This document shows positions 12,600 through 24,500 of a DNA stretch of 64,000 nt, piece after piece; position 1 is the stretch's first letter, and each line of letters begins with the position of its first letter. The translations under genes were made by a program, and so were the position numbers. Location: contig CM033121.1 of NCBI GenBank assembly GCA_019321725.1, positions 8,370,001 through 8,434,000 on the forward strand, in the 5' to 3' direction. The notes under the pieces are model-generated. The model saw only the letters and a list, made by a program, of their open reading frames with translations. It was not told the DNA's origin and did no database searches. Origin of the DNA: Paulownia fortunei. Taxonomy: Eukaryota > Streptophyta > Magnoliopsida > Lamiales > Paulowniaceae.

Positions 12600-13418
12600 A
12601 TTTTATTTTTTCTAATCGAAAATGCATGTTGACAATGTGGTAGGTAGTATTTTTTTAAATTTTGTCATATAAGAGTACATAGTAGTCACTTTTCAACAAA
12701 GAAAATAACTACAAAGATATTCCAATGTAGATTTTATTGACCTACTCTTTTCAAAAACACTTGCACTTTCTGCAAAAATTTATAAAAATTATCAAAAATT
12801 AGGATCATTCCCAGTTAAATAACAGATAATAGTACTCCATGGCTATTGAAATCGAACTTATTAGTTTTCCAAACAACTGATACAAAAAATAAATAAAATA
12901 AAACAAAACAAAACAAATAAAAACAAAATGCAAGTTCCTTAGGAGTGGTTCCAAAAAATTGATAAGATAAAATTCAATTCATTATGAATGAATTGAGTAA
13001 AGAGTCTTTAGATGACATTATATTGACTCTTAAGACGCATTCATATAGATTAGTACATCATGTAATTTTTGATTTATGGAATTACTTCCGGTATAAATAT
13101 GAACATTATAGTCTTGAGAATCTGACATTAAAAGACCATGTTTGCTAGTTTGTATAAAAATTAGATAGGAAGTATATCATCGACCCATAGATAGAGTTTA
13201 AGTCATGACTAGACGTAAAACTAGAGGAAGATGTGAGTCAGAGTCACAACTTCATGTACATTCACGTGTAAGTAGCTAATTTTTAAATTCTTTGTCCTTA
13301 TTTTTAATCTTTCTGACAAAAGAAAAAGAGCAATAAATGCATTCTATGTTCACACCTTAATAAATAATATCGTACTTACTCTATTTTTGCACAACTCATT
13401 CTCTTCTAGTTAGAGAAA
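12600..13418 (+). other. Unrecognised insert 5' of the LOG copy, inside retrotransposon
   Basis: This stretch has no counterpart in the sister element at 46293-63371, where the block before 12600 and the block after about 14160 are nearly adjacent. It holds a K/A-rich low-complexity run near 12885-12930. It also holds a short open stretch from about 12985, beginning MNELSKESLDD and with a DLWNYFRYKYEHY phrase, that looks protein-coding but that I cannot assign. It probably entered together with the LOG copy, or is part of an unknown captured sequence. Confidence 0.4.
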
Positions 13419-14027
13419 ATGAGAGTATTTTCCACTCGCAAGTTCAACTGTATTTATGTCTTTTGTGGAACCAATCCAAGAAAAAATGGTGAGTTTATAG
13501 AGGTAGCCAATAACCTTGGTAGAACGTTAGCAGAAAGAAAAATTCATTTAGTATATGGGGAGGCAGTCTGGGGTTAATGGAGAATGTTGCTACTTCTGCT
13601 CATGTAGGAAGAGTCAAAGTTTTAGAAGTTAGAATTTCACAGGTATGACCATCGAAAATGAGTTAAAAGTGTCACATATTCAAGACAGAATACCTAACAT
13701 GTTAAACAGTACGGGTGCATTCATCACTCTACCTGATGGTTTTGATACATTAGACGAATTATTCCAAATTGTCTATTGGGCATAACTCAATATTCACCAG
13801 AAACCTATAAATATTCTTAATGTTAATGATTTTTTGATTGTTTTCTATCTTTTATAGATCATGCCATAGAAAAATATTTTATTTTACCATCTGCGAGACG
13901 AATCCTCATTTCTGCACTAACACTTAACCAATTGATTGATCAACGTCTAACATATATGTCAAAACCTGACCTAGTCTTGGCTCGTGTGATCGGTCCAACA
14001 GGGACAATGGTTGAAAACACAAAATGA
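13419..14027 (+). pseudogene. LOG: Intronless LOG-type cytokinin riboside 5'-monophosphate phosphoribohydrolase copy
   Basis: LOG enzymes cut ribose phosphate from cytokinin nucleotides to give the free active hormone. The copy can be followed almost from end to end. It starts with an ATG at 13419, then VFCGTNPRKNGEFIEVANNL and GRTLAERKIHLVYG. After a one-base loss near 13560 come GGSLGLMENVATSAHVG, then SHIQDRIPNMLNSTGAFITL, PDGFDTLDELFQIVYWA and HQKPINILNV. After a second one-base loss near 13833 come SFIDHAIEKYFI and LPSARRILISALT. The family motif PGGxGTxxE reads PDGFDTLDE, so active-site residues are changed, and a Gln codon in the YWAQL segment has become a stop. No intron interrupts the parts that several exons encode in plant LOG genes, so a cDNA origin is likely. 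It lies in the 3' part of an LTR element, on the element's sense strand. It is non-functional as read. Confidence 0.82.
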
Positions 14028-15732
14028 ATTTAACTTTCAGCTTGTGAAATTTATCCTTAATGGTTTCAACTATTAGTGTATATATTGTGTTGTTTCGGCT
14101 TTATTTTCTAACAAGTTGCATTTCAGGTAATTTCTTCTAAACTCTACTTTCTTATCTATTTTTGACATATTCACAATGTCTCGATTAGGTTGGGGGAGGG
14201 GATAGTTGATATCATGTCTTGTGTGTTCAATGTGTGTTTTTCTAATTTTTTTTAAATTCAAGTGTGTTTTCTTTTGGATCTATTGAAACCATGAAAAAAG
14301 TAGTAGAGTAAAGGGTAACTATAACACTCTTGAGACGCACCCCTATTTTTTTTTTTGTACATAACATGGCAAGTTTGTGAAGTTTTTAGCAAAAGTTTAT
14401 AAATTGTCAATTTTTATTTGAGTCATAGATGTTCTTCCAACTTTAATGATTAAAATTAAGCACGAATAATGTGGTTTATTGAGGAACAATGTTGTTTTGG
14501 ACTTTGATATTGTTTATTTGGTTAGTATATTTTTGTGATAATTATGCTCAAATTTTTTTGCAAAAATAGTTATGTTTTCGGTGTGGCGACAAGCATGTCA
14601 AAATAGGTAGTTCTTATATCATCACTTAGATTTTTTATATATAAGAATTGAATGTTATAATTTTTCCTTTTGATTTGTTGAGACGAACAACTGATTGAGC
14701 ACCACTTAAAAAATTATTAAGGCATTAGGCTTTCTAGCACCATGGTCAAATGAGCTTGTTTCCTATGTGATGTTCCAAGAGAACATCCTACATAGTGAGC
14801 CACTTTAATTTTTTTTAAAAATTAAGAATTTTTTTATGTAGTAACCATATCTTCTTACATAGCCTAAATACACTATTGTTCTACCCATGTTCTAAAAATA
14901 ATCTGGAGTTTAAAAGATATTTCATTGATAAGGTGAGCTTGCAAAAGAAATTTAAGTTTGAATAGAAAATAAGTGTGGTGGAGTTTCTCATAAAAAAAAT
15001 TACAAAGTGTTAAAAATATTACGAATTACAACTAAAAATGGGATGTTACAAAATCAATAAAAATGATGAAGAGAAATCCAATTCAATAACACTAGACCCC
15101 GGTGTTGAAATTCATGGTGTATGAGAATTCTTTATTAATAAACTATGTCTCTAATCCCATGAAGTTTTTAGAACCATTGTTACATCCTATTCTTTTATTT
15201 TGTAGTCACATCACTACCCTTTGGCCTTATTACAATATTTGTTGAAAATCTTTTGATTTCATGTAGTGTCTTTTGTGTAGTGGAGATTTGTGCAAAGGAA
15301 GAGCTTATGATATTTAACTCTTCCATTAGAGATTAAGTAATAGTTTTTGAGGTTCTATGAGAATTCACTTATCTGAAGCATGCATGATTTTATCATTGTT
15401 AATATTAACTATTCACGCACACACTTGAGTCTGCTTATTGTGAAAATATATTGACTTTTGAATGACTAAGGGTTAGATTTAATAATTGTTTAATTTCATG
15501 TCTATATTACTTTGTTGTTTTTTAAGAATAATGGTTGGAAGTTAGTTATCATAGGTATTTGTGAGTATCACTGTCGGAAACCCTCACGAGACTATAACTC
15601 CTTCTCTATGAGTCACCTAGAGGTTTAAAGACTTGTTGTATATATTAAATACAATCGTGTTTTTCTACAAAAATGGATTAGTTTAGGTTTGCTTTAGGTT
15701 TGTTTTAGGTTTGCCCGAGGATGAGCAAAGGT
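14028..15732 (+). other. 3' untranslated region of left Athila-like element
   Basis: This is non-coding retrotransposon sequence. Blocks here match, reversed, the sister element at 47440-47706 and 50550-51610. Examples are GATTAGGTTGGGGGAGG near 14185 against the CCCCCACACTTAATCC block near 51566, the AACTAAAAATGGGATGTTAC block near 15034 against 50770, and the CACGCACACACTTGAGTC block near 15415 against 47520. No env-like frame is visible. Confidence 0.7.
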
Positions 15733-15748
15733 TAAGTGTGAGAGAATT
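15733..15748 (+). other. Polypurine tract before 3' LTR
   Basis: The tract TAAGTGTGAGAGAATTT abuts the right LTR. It follows the GGATGAGCAAAGGTTAAGTGTG wording usual at the 3' end of Athila-like elements. It would have primed plus-strand DNA synthesis. Confidence 0.7.
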
Positions 15749-17495
15749 TCATAAGTGTATATTTTGACATATTTTTGTATCAAATCATTTATATTTTCCT
15801 TACTTTATTCTTCTCAATATTGTAGTTTTATAAATATTTTATATTAGACAATCATTGAATAAAAAGATATCAAAAAGAGCCAAAATGAAATCAAAGAAAA
15901 TATCTTTCATGAGCAAGTTGGGAGATAATATTTTATTGATCAAAGAAATATCACAATTTGAAGAAAATGGTCATTTTTGCCTAAATCCATCATATTTAGA
16001 TCAAAATATATACAAGAAACCACTTTGAATTTTGCAAGTGATTGTTGGACTTGCATTAAATTTAAAATAAACATATTTTTAGAATTGTGTAATTTTCATA
16101 TTTTGGGTATAAATTTATGTTCAAAAGTCCTATGGACCTGAATCTTATTTTTTTTTTTTTTAAATTCAAGAGATTGAACTACAATTTTGTTATTGGAAAC
16201 TTAACCCAATTCAACTTTGAGTATAACAAAAAAATTGTCCAAATATGTATAATAGAAAAATTTATCTATACTGATACATTTTTTTAAATCAATCATAATT
16301 TTCTCCTTAATGATGGAATTAGATAATTCAAGTTGAAAAATGACGCTAACAGACAAATACACAACTTTCATGTTGATTACTTTTCCAAAATTATCAAAAT
16401 CATCAGATTTTATAGAGAAAAATATATAACAAAATTCGATGAAAAGGGCATATGAATTTAAATCACGTTAATTTAGAGTGAATTTGAAGATGTCAATTTA
16501 GACACTCTTCTATTATAAACAAGGGCCCTGGGATGATATTCAAAACACACAAAAATCCTTAAAAGGGGAAAAAAATTATTGTTGTCTTTTTTTAGGCTAA
16601 GTTTTTTAATAATAATATAAATGTATTCTCTAGTTTTTCTTTTATATTTAGCTTTTTTTACTTTTATTATATTTTTTTAATTTTATTTAATTGAGAAGAA
16701 ATGGTGAATCTCTTGATGAAGGAAGATGAACGGTTATAAAGGTGCATAATGTTCAGATGTGTTGTATTTTTTTTTTTTTTTAATTTTTGATTGAAACCCT
16801 CCTTATTTTGTGATGATTATTGATTTATGTATTAGGTTCATTTAGCTTATTGTAGGATTCTACTATACTAACTACTAATGTGAAATATTGATTTGTTGTA
16901 AACAAAAGTGTGTATAAATATTTAATTTCATAAATAAATATTGGCGTTAAAACCCTGCTTGTTTAGTGACAATTCTTGATATATGTATTACCAATGACAC
17001 AATAAATACTTGAGTTCATTTAATTTATTGTATGGTTATAGTCTCTCAACTGGTAATGTGAAACCTTGATTCGTTGTAAACAAAGGTGTGCGTAAATATT
17101 TAATCTCATAAACAAATATTGGTGTTAAGAGATAATTGACAAACAATAAGATAATATCATGATTACCTTAATGTATGAGCTATTTGATAATATATTCCCA
17201 TTAAAACTTTCATTGTGTACAGATTCCAATAGAGCGTTTAAAAGAGGTAAAAAAATAATAAACAATAATTCCTCTATCTAAAATTCAAGAGCGGATCATA
17301 ATTTTTAATACTTTTATTACTTTGATTTCTTAGTTATAATATAATTTTTTTATAATATAAACCACATTCAACCAGTCTTTTAAGAAATATAAACCCAAAA
17401 ACGTTAAACAACTTTTCTGTGGATCGACCTTAAACTCATGAAAAATTTATTACTTGACACAACTTGCACTTGAGTTTGCAACTTTAAAATTGTTA
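15749..17495 (+). repeat. 3' LTR of left Athila-like element
   Basis: This LTR of about 1.75 kb is homologous to 6167-8150 from its ATAAGTG start to its TTTGCAACTTTAAAATTG end. It is shorter mainly because it has one partial plus one full 178-bp unit instead of three. Many base differences between the two LTRs indicate an old insertion. Confidence 0.88.
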
Positions 17496-18596
17496 GCTGT
17501 TAGTTCGGGCTTAGAAATGAAAAATCCATGACCCTGCTCAAACACATTTATCCTATTAAAACCCGCCAAATGGGGCGAGTTTGGGACAGATCAGGGTTTG
17601 AATCAGCCCCATTACTATCCATAACAATGACTAAAAAGGTGTTTGGATGAACTTATAAATTCTTCAAAATATTTTATGATTTGTTTAAGAGCTTATAAAC
17701 TATCCAAAAAATATTTGGTAATTTATTTTGGGAAATAGCTTATAAGATCCAAAAAAAATGTTATTTGAGTTATAAGCTTCTAAAAAAAGGTACCACCACC
17801 CTAATTTATTTTCAAAATAAGATCTTATTTAAAAAAATAATAATAATTTTGATAATTTTTTATTTACAAAATTACTATTACTATTATTTTAAAAATTTTA
17901 TGATCTTATTTTATCTAAATAATTTAATAATTTATTTTTAAAATAAAATCTTATATTTTATAAGTTTCAATTTTTTTTTTATAAAATGTGAGAATTTATA
18001 AGATATTTTAAATAAATTTAGTTAAAATCTTACTCAACTTATACATGAACATATTTTCTTATCTGAAATCTTACCATTTTACCTAGATACAAGTGCCACT
18101 TAAGCTCAAGGATATAAATCTGGACCGAATCAGAAACAATTGTATTAAAAAAATACTTTTTAATTATAATTATATAACTATAGTTGTCCTCGATAATAAC
18201 TAAAAGTATATAAAATAATTTAAGTTGTAATTTCTACATTTAAATAGTTGGTACTATAAGTAATCCACTAATAATTCATTATTTATACAAAAAATGTATG
18301 ATATGTTCAAACTTATTGGATTTCTAATATTATCGCATCGGATCATCCAATGTCAGGTCCGAAACCATTTCCATTTGGTTATTTATACCTGATTCTGATT
18401 TTGTATCTGCATCCTTAATCGATCGCCCAAGTGAGATCCGATTCAATTGGAATTCAAATCAAAATCCTAACCTAAGTTGGGCTTTGTTTTTTTAGTCCCA
18501 TATACCTCAACTGGGTTTCTATTTTTAGGTTGTTAGATTTCAAAAATGGGTTTCAAACGGCCTCATTGAAAGATTCACAATTAGATCTGCATGTCC
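17496..18596. other. Intergenic DNA with possible MITE
   Basis: No gene is visible. The part from about 17640 opens with AGGTGTTTGGATGAACTTATAA, wording typical of the ends of plant MITEs, and is followed by palindromic AT-rich sequence to about 18090. I could not find a convincing inverted partner end. The remainder is ordinary AT-rich DNA leading into a gene promoter. Confidence 0.4.
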
Positions 18597-18599
18597 TTT

Positions 18600-18740
18600 A
18601 ACTGGGCTTCTAATGGCCCAAAAAGAATATCTCAAAGTGGACAAGCCCAGCGACCTTTGATTCGTACTCCAAAATCAAAATATCTCTTCAGCTTAAATCG
18701 TTATCACAATAAATAAATAATATATATATATATATAAAAG
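18600..18740 (+). promoter_or_regulatory. Promoter with three site II motifs and TATA box
   Basis: Three TGGGCY (site II) elements cluster upstream of the DUF2301 gene: TGGGCT at 18603-18608, its complement form GGCCCA at 18615-18620 and AGCCCA at 18644-18649. A TATA tract (TATATATAAAAG) ends at about 18740, roughly 90 bases before the start codon. In plants site II elements are bound by TCP factors and are common in genes for organelle and growth functions, which fits a plastid housekeeping protein. The motifs are seen directly; the binding is inferred. Confidence 0.55.
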
Positions 18741-18827
18741 GAAAACGAATTTTCATGCTCCTAACGACTAATCCAAAATTAGCGGGTAGGAAGTGATTCG
18801 TACTCGTTAACTATATTCCCAAAAACC

Positions 18828-20528
18828 ATGACCACCACTCTCATTCTTCCTCTGTACCTCAAACCCTTGCCTAAATCTCTGCTCCTCCACCCCAATCCAC
18901 TGCCGATCAATCGCCGCTGTCGCTCATTGTTTTCCGTAAAATGCCAAGCCGTGGGAGAGCCGCCGGAGCCCACTGCGGTCTACCAAGGTGTCTACGGTCC
19001 ATGGAAAATTGAATCATCCGACGTTCAAGAAGTGATTCTCTACAGATCAGGGCTCGTCACAGCCGCCTCCTCATTCGTGATTGCGTCTTCGACGGCTTTC
19101 CTGCACAATAGTGATTCGGAAGTGTTTGATTTGATCAGGAGAAATTTGGATTTGTTTTATGGTTTTGGAGCTTGTGGATTGGGGTTGTCTCTGTATTTGA
19201 TTCACATTTATGTTACGGAGATTAAGCGAACGCTTATGGCGCTGTGGGTGATTGGTGCTCTTGGATCTTTGGGAGCATATGCAGCTTTTGCTCAACCGGC
19301 GGGGAAGAGTTTGGTGGAGTACGTTGTTGAGAATCCGATGGCTGTTTGGTTTGTTGGTCCGCTTTTTGCTGCTTTGACTGGCCTTGTGTTCAAGGAAGGT
19401 ATGGTTTCTGATTTGATTACAAACAAATTAATTTTTGAGTTATTATTGTTGTGTTGTTTTATTTACTCTTGCCTTGTATTAATTTCTCTCTCACTCCGAA
19501 CAATGAATTAAGTAATCATTCAACTCAAATTGGGGTGGAAAACGAGTTATTTGGCCCATTTAACAGAATAGTTGTATTTGTAAGGGAGTTGATGAATCAA
19601 GTCGAGCCAATAACAAACTATTCTAGCTTAGTTTGAAGTGATTTTTGGAAATCATTTGAGCTTGATTTGATCATTTAATGAATAAGCTTAAATCAAACTC
19701 AATAAGTGAAGTTAGAGTAGTTTTATATTTATAATATGTTTATCTGGTCTTAGCTTGTAGACCCAAGCTTCAAAATTAACTAGTGAAAAATTATATTCAA
19801 CTTTCGGAACAAGTTTTTTTCTGAATTTTGAGTAGTTTAATTCGTTTTCCAAACCTATATATTTGTGATAGGGCTTTGCTATGGCAAGTTGGAAGCTGGT
19901 GTATTGACATTTATCATTCCATCGGTTCTGCTCGGGCACCTGGTATGGCTTTTACTTACACCCTCATGAAGTTTTGTTTTTCTTCTTAGTGAATCATATG
20001 AAAATGTTGAAAATTGGTTGGTTTTTGGCAAACAACATATTTTCAAATTTCTTAATATTATTTTGAAAATTCGATGTCTGGCAAATGCTTCAATAAATGA
20101 GATTCGTGTACTCGCTTGGGGCTTCAATTTTTTTCCTCAAATAATGGACTTTTTGTGGGTGTACAGACTGGTTTGATGGATGAAGGTACAAAACTCACTT
20201 TGTTGGGTGTGTGGATGGCGCTCTTTGTGGTGTTTGCTGGAAGAAAGTTCACCCAGCCTATTAAGGTAGAATGAGTTTGGTTGATGCTGATTTTATTGCC
20301 TTGCCATTTATAGTTTACATAAGATCTTTGACGTTTGCTTTGAAGACGTCTCCACTCTCCAGCTATTTAGGACTCTGATGGTTGTCTGAATACAGAATGA
20401 TTTTGTTCATTTTGCAGGATGATATAGGAGATAAATCAGTCTTCATTTTCAATGCCTTGCCTCAACAGGAGAAGGCGGCGCTGATTGAAAAGCTTGAGGA
20501 GCAGAACTATCCTCAGAATCTCAATTAG
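18828..20528 (+). CDS. Chloroplast-targeted DUF2301-type multi-pass membrane protein
   Basis: There are four exons: 18828-19398, 19872-19942, 20167-20265 and 20418-20528. All introns have GT...AG ends and phases agree, giving 283 residues. The first 40 or so residues are rich in Leu, Ser, Pro and Arg with few acids, as in a chloroplast transit peptide. A conserved start of the mature part follows (YQGVYGPWKIE, about residues 52-62). Six hydrophobic segments lie near residues 75-92, 108-129, 136-154, 171-189, 196-214 and 222-240. A conserved VFKEGLCYGKLEAG phrase sits between the fourth and fifth, across the exon 1/2 joint. The protein ends in a soluble tail (LPQQEKAALIEKLEEQNYP). I recognise the pattern as that of the cyanobacterial/plastid DUF2301 family, whose function is unknown. 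The chosen ATG is the first in frame after the TATA box. No defect is seen. Confidence 0.87.
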
Positions 20529-21519
20529 GTAGGGGAAAAGCCGGTTACAAATTTTTGTCTAGTAGAAAACTGCACTATGTTTGCCATAAAATTTTGATTG
20601 AACGCACAGTAGTTTAATGCAATTGTTTTCAATTTAGTGGTTTGACATGAACATGCATTATGGCACCTTCACATACAATAATTATATCCCCCACAAAACT
20701 CAAATCTCATTCTGTATATTAGCTTGTTCATGTGTGATACCATCTCATTGATTTGGGATAACTGCCTAAATTTGTAGCTGCGGGACCATGCATTTACACT
20801 GATTCCGTTCATAGATTAAATGCTGTCAGCTCCCTCGTCGAACAACGAAAAAAATTTGGAATTTTACTATGTTTAAAATTTAACTCCTAATAGAGAATGT
20901 CACTGTAGACAAAAAATTTAATGTCAATCAAGAAACAATACAGAGCATAAAACACGACCCATAATAGAACGTGTTAACAATTCAGCAAAAGCAAGAAAAT
21001 AAACTACGTAGAAATGAGGGAGCCAGTTGAGATGATTAGAATATAACTTAGGTAAACGACATCAAATCCATGATTCAAGATCAACTGAAGACAGTAAGCC
21101 ACCACCATGCTATCCAAAAAAGTACCAAAAAAGTACCATACATTTGTTCACTGCATATCCTTGAAATCATAAAACTGTAACGAAGTATTGGATTGATTTC
21201 CAAAGTACATGATGAGAGATAAACTAAAATATCCAAATGTAGTTCCAAAAATTATCTTTCAAAAACCAGCCACGAGAATCTGTGTACCCATGATATCAAA
21301 ATGTAGTTCATAAAACAGGTATCACTTTCAAAACCTGCCAAAAGAAACTATGTACCCATTGCCCCCTTCCAACCACTATAGCAAGGTTCCTCCTGCCAGG
21401 CAGCCACTACAAAATAAGAGAAGAGAAGAAAAATAGAGAAGAGATCACAAAAGTAGAACTACGGAGGAGTGCAGGCATCAGATCTGACACCATTGAAGTC
21501 TTCTTGCCATTATTTGAAG
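20529..21519. other. Intergenic region between convergent genes
   Basis: About 1 kb separates two stop codons that face each other, so both 3' untranslated regions and polyadenylation sites must lie here. I see no coding frame and no repeat other than a short CAAAAAAGTACC doublet near 21115-21138. Confidence 0.6.
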
Positions 21520-24500
21520 CTAATGCCCAAGCCCACCAGCCTTCTTCCGCGTGTAGGTTCTCTTAGGTTTGTCAGCTTTTGCAGTTTCATGATATTCTTT
21601 ACCATCAGAAACTCCAGCTCCAGCACCACCAACTTCTATGTCACCAGCCACAGCATCTGGTTTAACTGGGGATTTTGTTAGCAACACTCCATCAGTAATG
21701 CAAGCTTTCTTTCGCTTGAAAACTCGTTGAGGTTTGGTATCATTTGAAGGTTTCACACTGCTTTTATCATCCTTGCCTGCTTTCAGAATTTCAGCATTGA
21801 CATCACGGTTCTCTTTATTTTCAGCAACAATGTTGAATTTTTCATCCATGCCGTCAGATTCTTCATGCATGTCCACATCCATACTTTCATTATCAGCATC
21901 ATCACTTAAATCAACACCTTCCTTATCCACACCATCCTCAGTTCCTTCAGCCTCCAAGCTTTCCTCCTTCATCTGGTTCTGTAGCGATTCAATCACATTC
22001 ATCAACTCCCTGTTGACCTGCACACAAAATCATGGTTCAAATTTTCAGAGTTATATAGCATTTGAGAATCAATTTTCCTTTGAATTTGAGAATCTAGATA
22101 CATTTCCCATAAAATAAGTGTAATTAGGAAGACATACACAACTTATACGGGAGAAAAGTTAGGGGGGTGGTATTAATTATATGCCGCTGCTATAAGAAGG
22201 ATTTAAAGGGGAACTAGTATACAACGAGATGGAGCTTTCTAAAACCAAAGAACTAATTGCCTTGCTTCCAAGAGCAAACAGCAATGAGATGATAAATAAT
22301 TTTTGTACCTGGGGATTCTGAAGGAAGTCAGATACATCATTTCTGCAAGATGGACATTTCATAACGTTCTTCTGTGCTCGCAGTGTCCTTGTCCCTCCAC
22401 ATGTCCTCTCTTTTACAAAAGATTGACCAGCAAAGGCACCCTCTAAGCATGCCTTGCAGAAGTTATGAGCACAGGGAGTAGTGAGTGGAAGAACCATCAC
22501 TTTCCGACAGATAAGGCAACTAAATTCTGCATTAAGAGTTACCAGTCCTCAGTAACACATATAGTAACATATTTAGATACAAGAGCTTCGAAACAAATTA
22601 CCAATCAAACAGAAACCATGCTATATGAGAGCTCCTGCAATTTTCAGGAAAGACCGAATGAGAAAATTACCTTTCAAAAGCCTTTCTTTTACAGATACAT
22701 TTCGGCGCTGACGTTTCCTTTTCTTTGTACTGTGCCGTTCATCGTCATAATCACCTGGTGCTTTACGACTCTCTGGTTGCGGTTTCTTCCATATCCAGCT
22801 ACCCTGTTGCTCCTGCATTAAAAAATTTAGACAGCTGGGATCTTTAGAATACTTATTTCATCCATAAAAAGTATTTTGGGAGGGGGGTAGGGTTGACTTG
22901 CAAAGAGTTGCCATTTCTCTGCATGCATGCAGCCCCACTCCATGCAAACCTCAATTTATAAGCACAAATGTATTCACAAGAAAATGATGAATTAACCAAC
23001 AAGTCAGATGCTTCTCACGTCATAATCCCAGGCAGGACTCCCTTTTCTTTCAGTAATATCAGTAGCATGCTTCAACTCAGGAACAGGAGGCAGCAATGAT
23101 CTCGGACGGTCACCGTGGTTGTCACTGCAGCAAACAATAATTTTGTTTCAAATACAGATTCAGCATGTAAACAGAATTACATACATTGGATGAGGCAGAT
23201 GATGCAGTAATGACAAGACAACTAACCTTGTCCATGGCGCAGGATCATTATCACAACGAACAAATAGATAGCGGCAGACCGTAAATCCCTGTAATCATGC
23301 AATAATAATGCAGTGAGAGAACATATTAAACAACAAAGGCAGATAAAGTTCTTTTCTTGGAAAATTTCTACTTGAATTCCAGCCTTGCGCCAACACTTTT
23401 CAATCCTGTAAACCCCATCATAACGCACACCTTTCTGTGGTGCATAAGAAGACCGTTTCTCCTTATGCGACCTGCCATGAAAAGAAAAATTAGTATAAGA
23501 ATGAGCATGTGCATTGAGAAGCACAAAAAGCATATAAGACAATTTTGTAAACACTGGATAAAGTCTTGGTTGGCAGTGATTTACACAACCAAAGGAAAAC
23601 AGTAATCATCCTCTCAAAATATTTTCACTTAGGGATGGAAGCACTAAGTGCTCGCAATTGTCCATAGTTTCGAAATAACTGGAAAAGTTATCCAACTTTA
23701 AATGCCACGAGGAAAATAGAAAAAGGATAGTCTGACATTCTTCTCCAACTGAATAGAGTTCAGCTCCAAATAATTCAGCTAGGAAAATAAAATCTGAGCA
23801 TTTATAATATGCCAATAATAAGAATTTTAACCGTGTCCAGGGGCTATAGCAATTAACATCCACATTTATCAAAATCGGCTTCTACACTGGTCCCATTGAT
23901 ACTTCCGCCAAATCTTTAAGTATCTAAATTTTTTGCTCTCCTAGGTGTCCATTATTTACAAAGCCAACAAAAACAAATCCTGTCAAAATAAGCATCATGT
24001 GTGGAAAGCACACTAAGACATGCTAGAGAGACTTAATTGAATGTTCACAAGGAACATCAATCAAACCTAGGAAATGTTATGTCACCAAAAGTTCTTTCTT
24101 TTCTTACAGTTAAGAATTCAGAAAATGATCACTGCGTGGCAGGAAATCTCAAATACAAAATTGCCCTTGCTCTTCACCACTGACAATTTTCAGGGCCTAG
24201 ATATGACACTCTTTACTTTTGTACTGTTCCTTACATAGAAATACCAGCTTACCTCACAACTCGTACAGGATAACCCTGTTGGCAACTGAGTCGTAAGGCT
24301 TCATTAAATTTTGTAAATTCCTGGTCAAATGACTGTATCTTGTTCGTCCTTTTATTCCCACTAAGATCACGTCCACCACTGCAACCAGCAATCAAGTAAA
24401 AGAATTTGAGAAAGATTCAATATGCAACACAACAGCACCAAACACCAAACAGAAAAAAGTGAGGTATAATTAAGAAAAGATATGGAAGGTATATAAATCC

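Larger units (their letters stand above)
6167..17495 (+). mobile_element. Athila-like Ty3/gypsy retrotransposon without polymerase (left copy)
   Basis: Two direct repeats at 6167-8150 and 15749-17495 act as LTRs. The left one opens with TGATAAGTG and closes with TTATCA; the right one has the same edges with point changes. Between them lie, in order, a degraded primer site, gag with a CCHC zinc knuckle, a protease remnant, a pre-polymerase linker, a 3' region holding a captured LOG gene copy, and a purine-rich tract before the right LTR. No reverse transcriptase, RNase H or integrase can be found, and there is no room for them. An inverted solo LTR of the same family sits inside gag. The flanking five bases (ATCAG and GCTGT) do not match, so the target duplication has decayed or an edge has shifted. 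Many stop codons and strong LTR divergence show it is old. Confidence 0.85.

Noticed and set aside
13419..14027. LOG copy as a working gene
   Set aside because: Two one-base losses, an internal stop in the YWAQL segment and changes in the PGGxGTxxE motif rule out a functional enzyme as read.
14028..15732. Env-like gene in the left Athila-like element
   Set aside because: Athila elements can carry one, but no frame or membrane-type segment was found here or in the sister copy.
17640..18090. Defined MITE
   Set aside because: The left end wording is suggestive, but no matching inverted right end or target duplication was found, so it is only mentioned within the intergenic entry.
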